From CAVZLD01 sp964522605 (GTDB lineage Bacteria; Planctomycetota; Planctomycetia; Pirellulales; Pirellulaceae), in contig CAZFWV010000331.1 in the NCBI GenBank assembly GCA_964522605.1, forward strand, positions 1 through 7,622: 7,622 bases of DNA, given 5' to 3'. Shown here piece by piece: positions 6,307 to 7,622 of this stretch (within the stretch, counting starts at the first letter, position 1; every line of letters begins with the position of its first letter). Under the pieces are notes generated by a model. That model made no database searches and was not told the origin of the DNA. It saw nothing but the letters and a program-made list of their open reading frames with translations. Both the position numbers and the translations under genes were made by a program.

Positions 6307-7622
6307 CTACGCCACGATGGCTCGACGTGCGCCTTTGGAGTCGTTCTCACCAAACAGCCAATCCACCGCGGCGGCAATCTTGCTCGCGTTCAGGCCAGAC
6401 TTCACTTCGTACAGCCCGGTCTGAAGAGCAAGCACAAGATCCGCGGTACCGAAGTCACCGTCGCCGTTCCAATCCCCTTCTTCCCAGGTCGAGTTGTCTT
6501 CGATACTGTCTTCGTATTCGCCCGCTTGTAAGACCTGGACCAGGTCCGCCGTATCGAACCGGCCGTCGCGGTTGGCGTCGCCGGGGTGGGCGAACAGGTT
6601 CTCGTACCAAACGACGGAATTGCTGCCGGACAATGCGGAAAGCAGATCCAGATCCCGGTCACCGTCCAGGTCGGCGGCGAAGATCGAACGAGATGATTGC
6701 GTGTCTTCAATCATCAGCGGCACACCAAAGTCACCCATTCCGTTGACGTTCTCGTGCCAGATGGTCCTGTAAGACCAAAGTCGATTCTGCGAATCATAGT
6801 ATGCCTCTGCGGAGATGATGTCCAAATCGGCATCATCATCCAGATCTGCTGCCACAACGCGGCGAGACCGCCATCCTGGAGTTGATGGGAAAACTTGTCG
6901 GGGACCGAACTGTCCTTTCCCATCCACATTCTCGTACCACGCAACACCGCCGTTATCCCCCGAGATCACGTCAAGATCCCCGTCGCCATCCAGGTCCGCG
7001 GTTTCAACCGACACGGCACTCGAAGCGTTCGTCGTAATCACGCGTAGCGGCCCGAACGTGCCGGCTCCATCGAGATTTTCATACCAGGCGATCGTGTTAT
7101 TGTTTGTCGATGCGGAGAGCACATCCAGATCGCCGTCGCCGTCCAGGTCGGCGGCATGAACGTCTGCGGCCTGCGGAGCATTCGTCGTGATGACTCGTTG
7201 CGAGCCAAAGTTGCCTTTCCCATCCACGTTCTCGTACCAGGCGATCGTGTTGTCGCCGGTCGATGCCGAGAGCACGTCCAGGTCGCCGTCACCATCGAGA
7301 TCGGCCGCATATGCGTCAACGGCTCCTTCAGCGATTATGGTGATCACATGTTGCGTCCCGAACATGCCTGCTCCATCGAGGTTGTCGTACCAGGCCAATG
7401 TGTTGTCGGTGGACGATGATGAGATCACGTCCAAGTCGCCGTCGCCATCCAGATCGGCGGCAGAGACACTGACGGGCCGTTCTACGTTGGTCGCGATAAT
7501 CTGCTGGGATCCGAAGCCGCCACGTCCGTCGGTGTTCTCGTACCAAGAGAGCTTACCGTCTCCAATGGAGGCGCAAATCGCGTCCAGATCGCCATCACCG
7601 TCAAGGTCTGCCGCATAGACGG
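6307..7622 (-). CDS. FG-GAP/VCBS repeat protein with C-terminal dockerin-like module (5' end outside window)
   Basis: The frame is open from the right edge to the TAG at 6309-6307, giving 437 visible residues. Visible residues 3-346 are seven FG-GAP/VCBS-type repeats. Each opens with AADLDGDGDLD, a calcium-binding Dx-DxDGxxD loop, followed by a TIAWYEN-DG-G-FG pattern. Such repeats form the blades of beta-propellers used in adhesion and ligand binding. Residues 347-405 form a dockerin-like module with two EF-hand loops (GDANRDGRFDTAD and GDWNGDGDFGTAD). Residues 406-437 are a short tail (AAAVDWLFGEND, then RRAIVA) with no PEP-CTERM motif or membrane helix. A start at the TTG of 7434 is excluded because the repeats continue unbroken to the edge. 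The protein is very likely exported, but its signal peptide is not visible. The ligand and exact role are unknown. A 595-bp gap separates it from the PEP-CTERM gene, so cotranscription is not implied. Confidence 0.94.
   Translation of the reverse strand, partial: VYAADLDGDGDLDAICASIGDGKLSWYENTDGRGGFGSQQIIATNVERPVSVSAADLDGDGDLDVISSSSTDNTLAWYDNLDGAGMFGTQHVITIIAEGAVDAYAADLDGDGDLDVLSASTGDNTIAWYENVDGKGNFGSQRVITTNAPQAADVHAADLDGDGDLDVLSASTNNNTIAWYENLDGAGTFGPLRVITTNASSAVSVETADLDGDGDLDVISGDNGGVAWYENVDGKGQFGPRQVFPSTPGWRSRRVVAADLDDDADLDIISAEAYYDSQNRLWSYRTIWHENVNGMGDFGVPLMIEDTQSSRSIFAADLDGDRDLDLLSALSGSNSVVWYENLFAHPGDANRDGRFDTADLVQVLQAGEYEDSIEDNSTWEEGDWNGDGDFGTADLVLALQTGLYEVKSGLNASKIAAAVDWLFGENDSKGARRAIVA
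6406..6582 (-). repeat. Dockerin-like module, copy in the FG-GAP protein
   Basis: This 59-residue segment has two calcium loops (GDANRDGRFDTAD and GDWNGDGDFGTAD) separated by a Trp-containing linker. It is homologous to 3975-4145 in the PEP-CTERM gene. It directly follows the last propeller repeat and precedes the 32-residue tail. Confidence 0.85.
6583..7614 (-). repeat. Tandem coding repeats, 153-bp period (seven units visible)
   Basis: Units read on the minus strand: 7614-7462, 7461-7309, 7308-7156 and 7155-7003 (each exactly 51 codons), 7002-6853 (50 codons), 6852-6679 (58 codons), and a truncated last unit 6678-6583 (32 codons). The strongest DNA conservation is around the AADLDGDGDLD and WYEN codons. 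Unit 6 is the most divergent: its loop is DLDDDADLD and it carries an insertion before WHEN. The array probably continues upstream of the window. Confidence 0.93.

Noticed and set aside
7432..7434. TTG at 7434 as the start of the FG-GAP protein
   Set aside because: The same frame continues upstream with full repeats to the window edge, so this is an internal Leu of DGDLDVIS.
6583..7614. Regular repeats as a CRISPR array
   Set aside because: The period is 153 bp, the frame is open throughout, and the conserved parts encode calcium loops. There are no short identical repeats with unique spacers.
7187..7618. Plus-strand open frame encoding an SRSPSPSRSAA repeat protein
   Set aside because: It is the antisense of the AADLDGDGDLD repeats. 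Its periodicity is explained by the minus-strand FG-GAP gene, and it lacks a recognisable family or start signal.

Overview
The window looks like part of a planctomycete chromosome, most likely a Pirellulales/Rhodopirellula-type organism. Family features point there rather than any database match: an N-terminal LEPR-XLL motif, a giant exported CotH/lamin-tail protein, a LamG + malectin-like + dockerin-like + PEP-CTERM protein, FG-GAP/VCBS repeats ending in the same dockerin-like module, and moderately high GC. All three real genes lie on the minus strand, and all look like exported or cell-surface proteins. I see no tRNA, rRNA, CRISPR array or intact mobile element.

Layout from the right edge, in the direction of transcription. 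(1) 7622-6307: 3' part of an FG-GAP/VCBS repeat protein with seven visible repeats, mostly on an exact 51-residue (153-bp) period, then a dockerin-like EF-hand module and a short basic tail. Its start lies beyond the window. (2) 6306-5712: a 595-bp gap with no intact gene. It holds a plus-strand relic of a tyrosine recombinase C-terminus broken by a +1 frameshift, a possible plus-strand relic of a LEPR-type N-terminus, and an 8-bp inverted repeat upstream of the next gene. (3) 5711-3873: a complete 612-residue PEP-CTERM protein. (4) 3872-3709: a 164-bp intergenic spacer carrying two inverted copies of a REP-like palindrome, both with the same hairpin architecture and with an inner stem that differs by compensatory exchange. 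(5) 3708-1: a very large LEPR-XLL/CotH-kinase-like/lamin-tail protein that starts at TTG and continues past the left edge.

No metabolic pathway is encoded here. The shared theme is secretion and calcium-dependent adhesion or scaffolding. The FG-GAP and PEP-CTERM proteins carry clearly homologous dockerin-like modules but different C-termini: one has a PEP-CTERM sorting signal and the other a short basic tail. The large CotH protein combines a putative extracytoplasmic kinase fold with several lamin-tail and beta-sandwich domains. Whether the three proteins act together is inference. The most distinctive items are the palindromic repeat pair, the gene graveyard in the 595-bp gap, and the homogenised repeat array.
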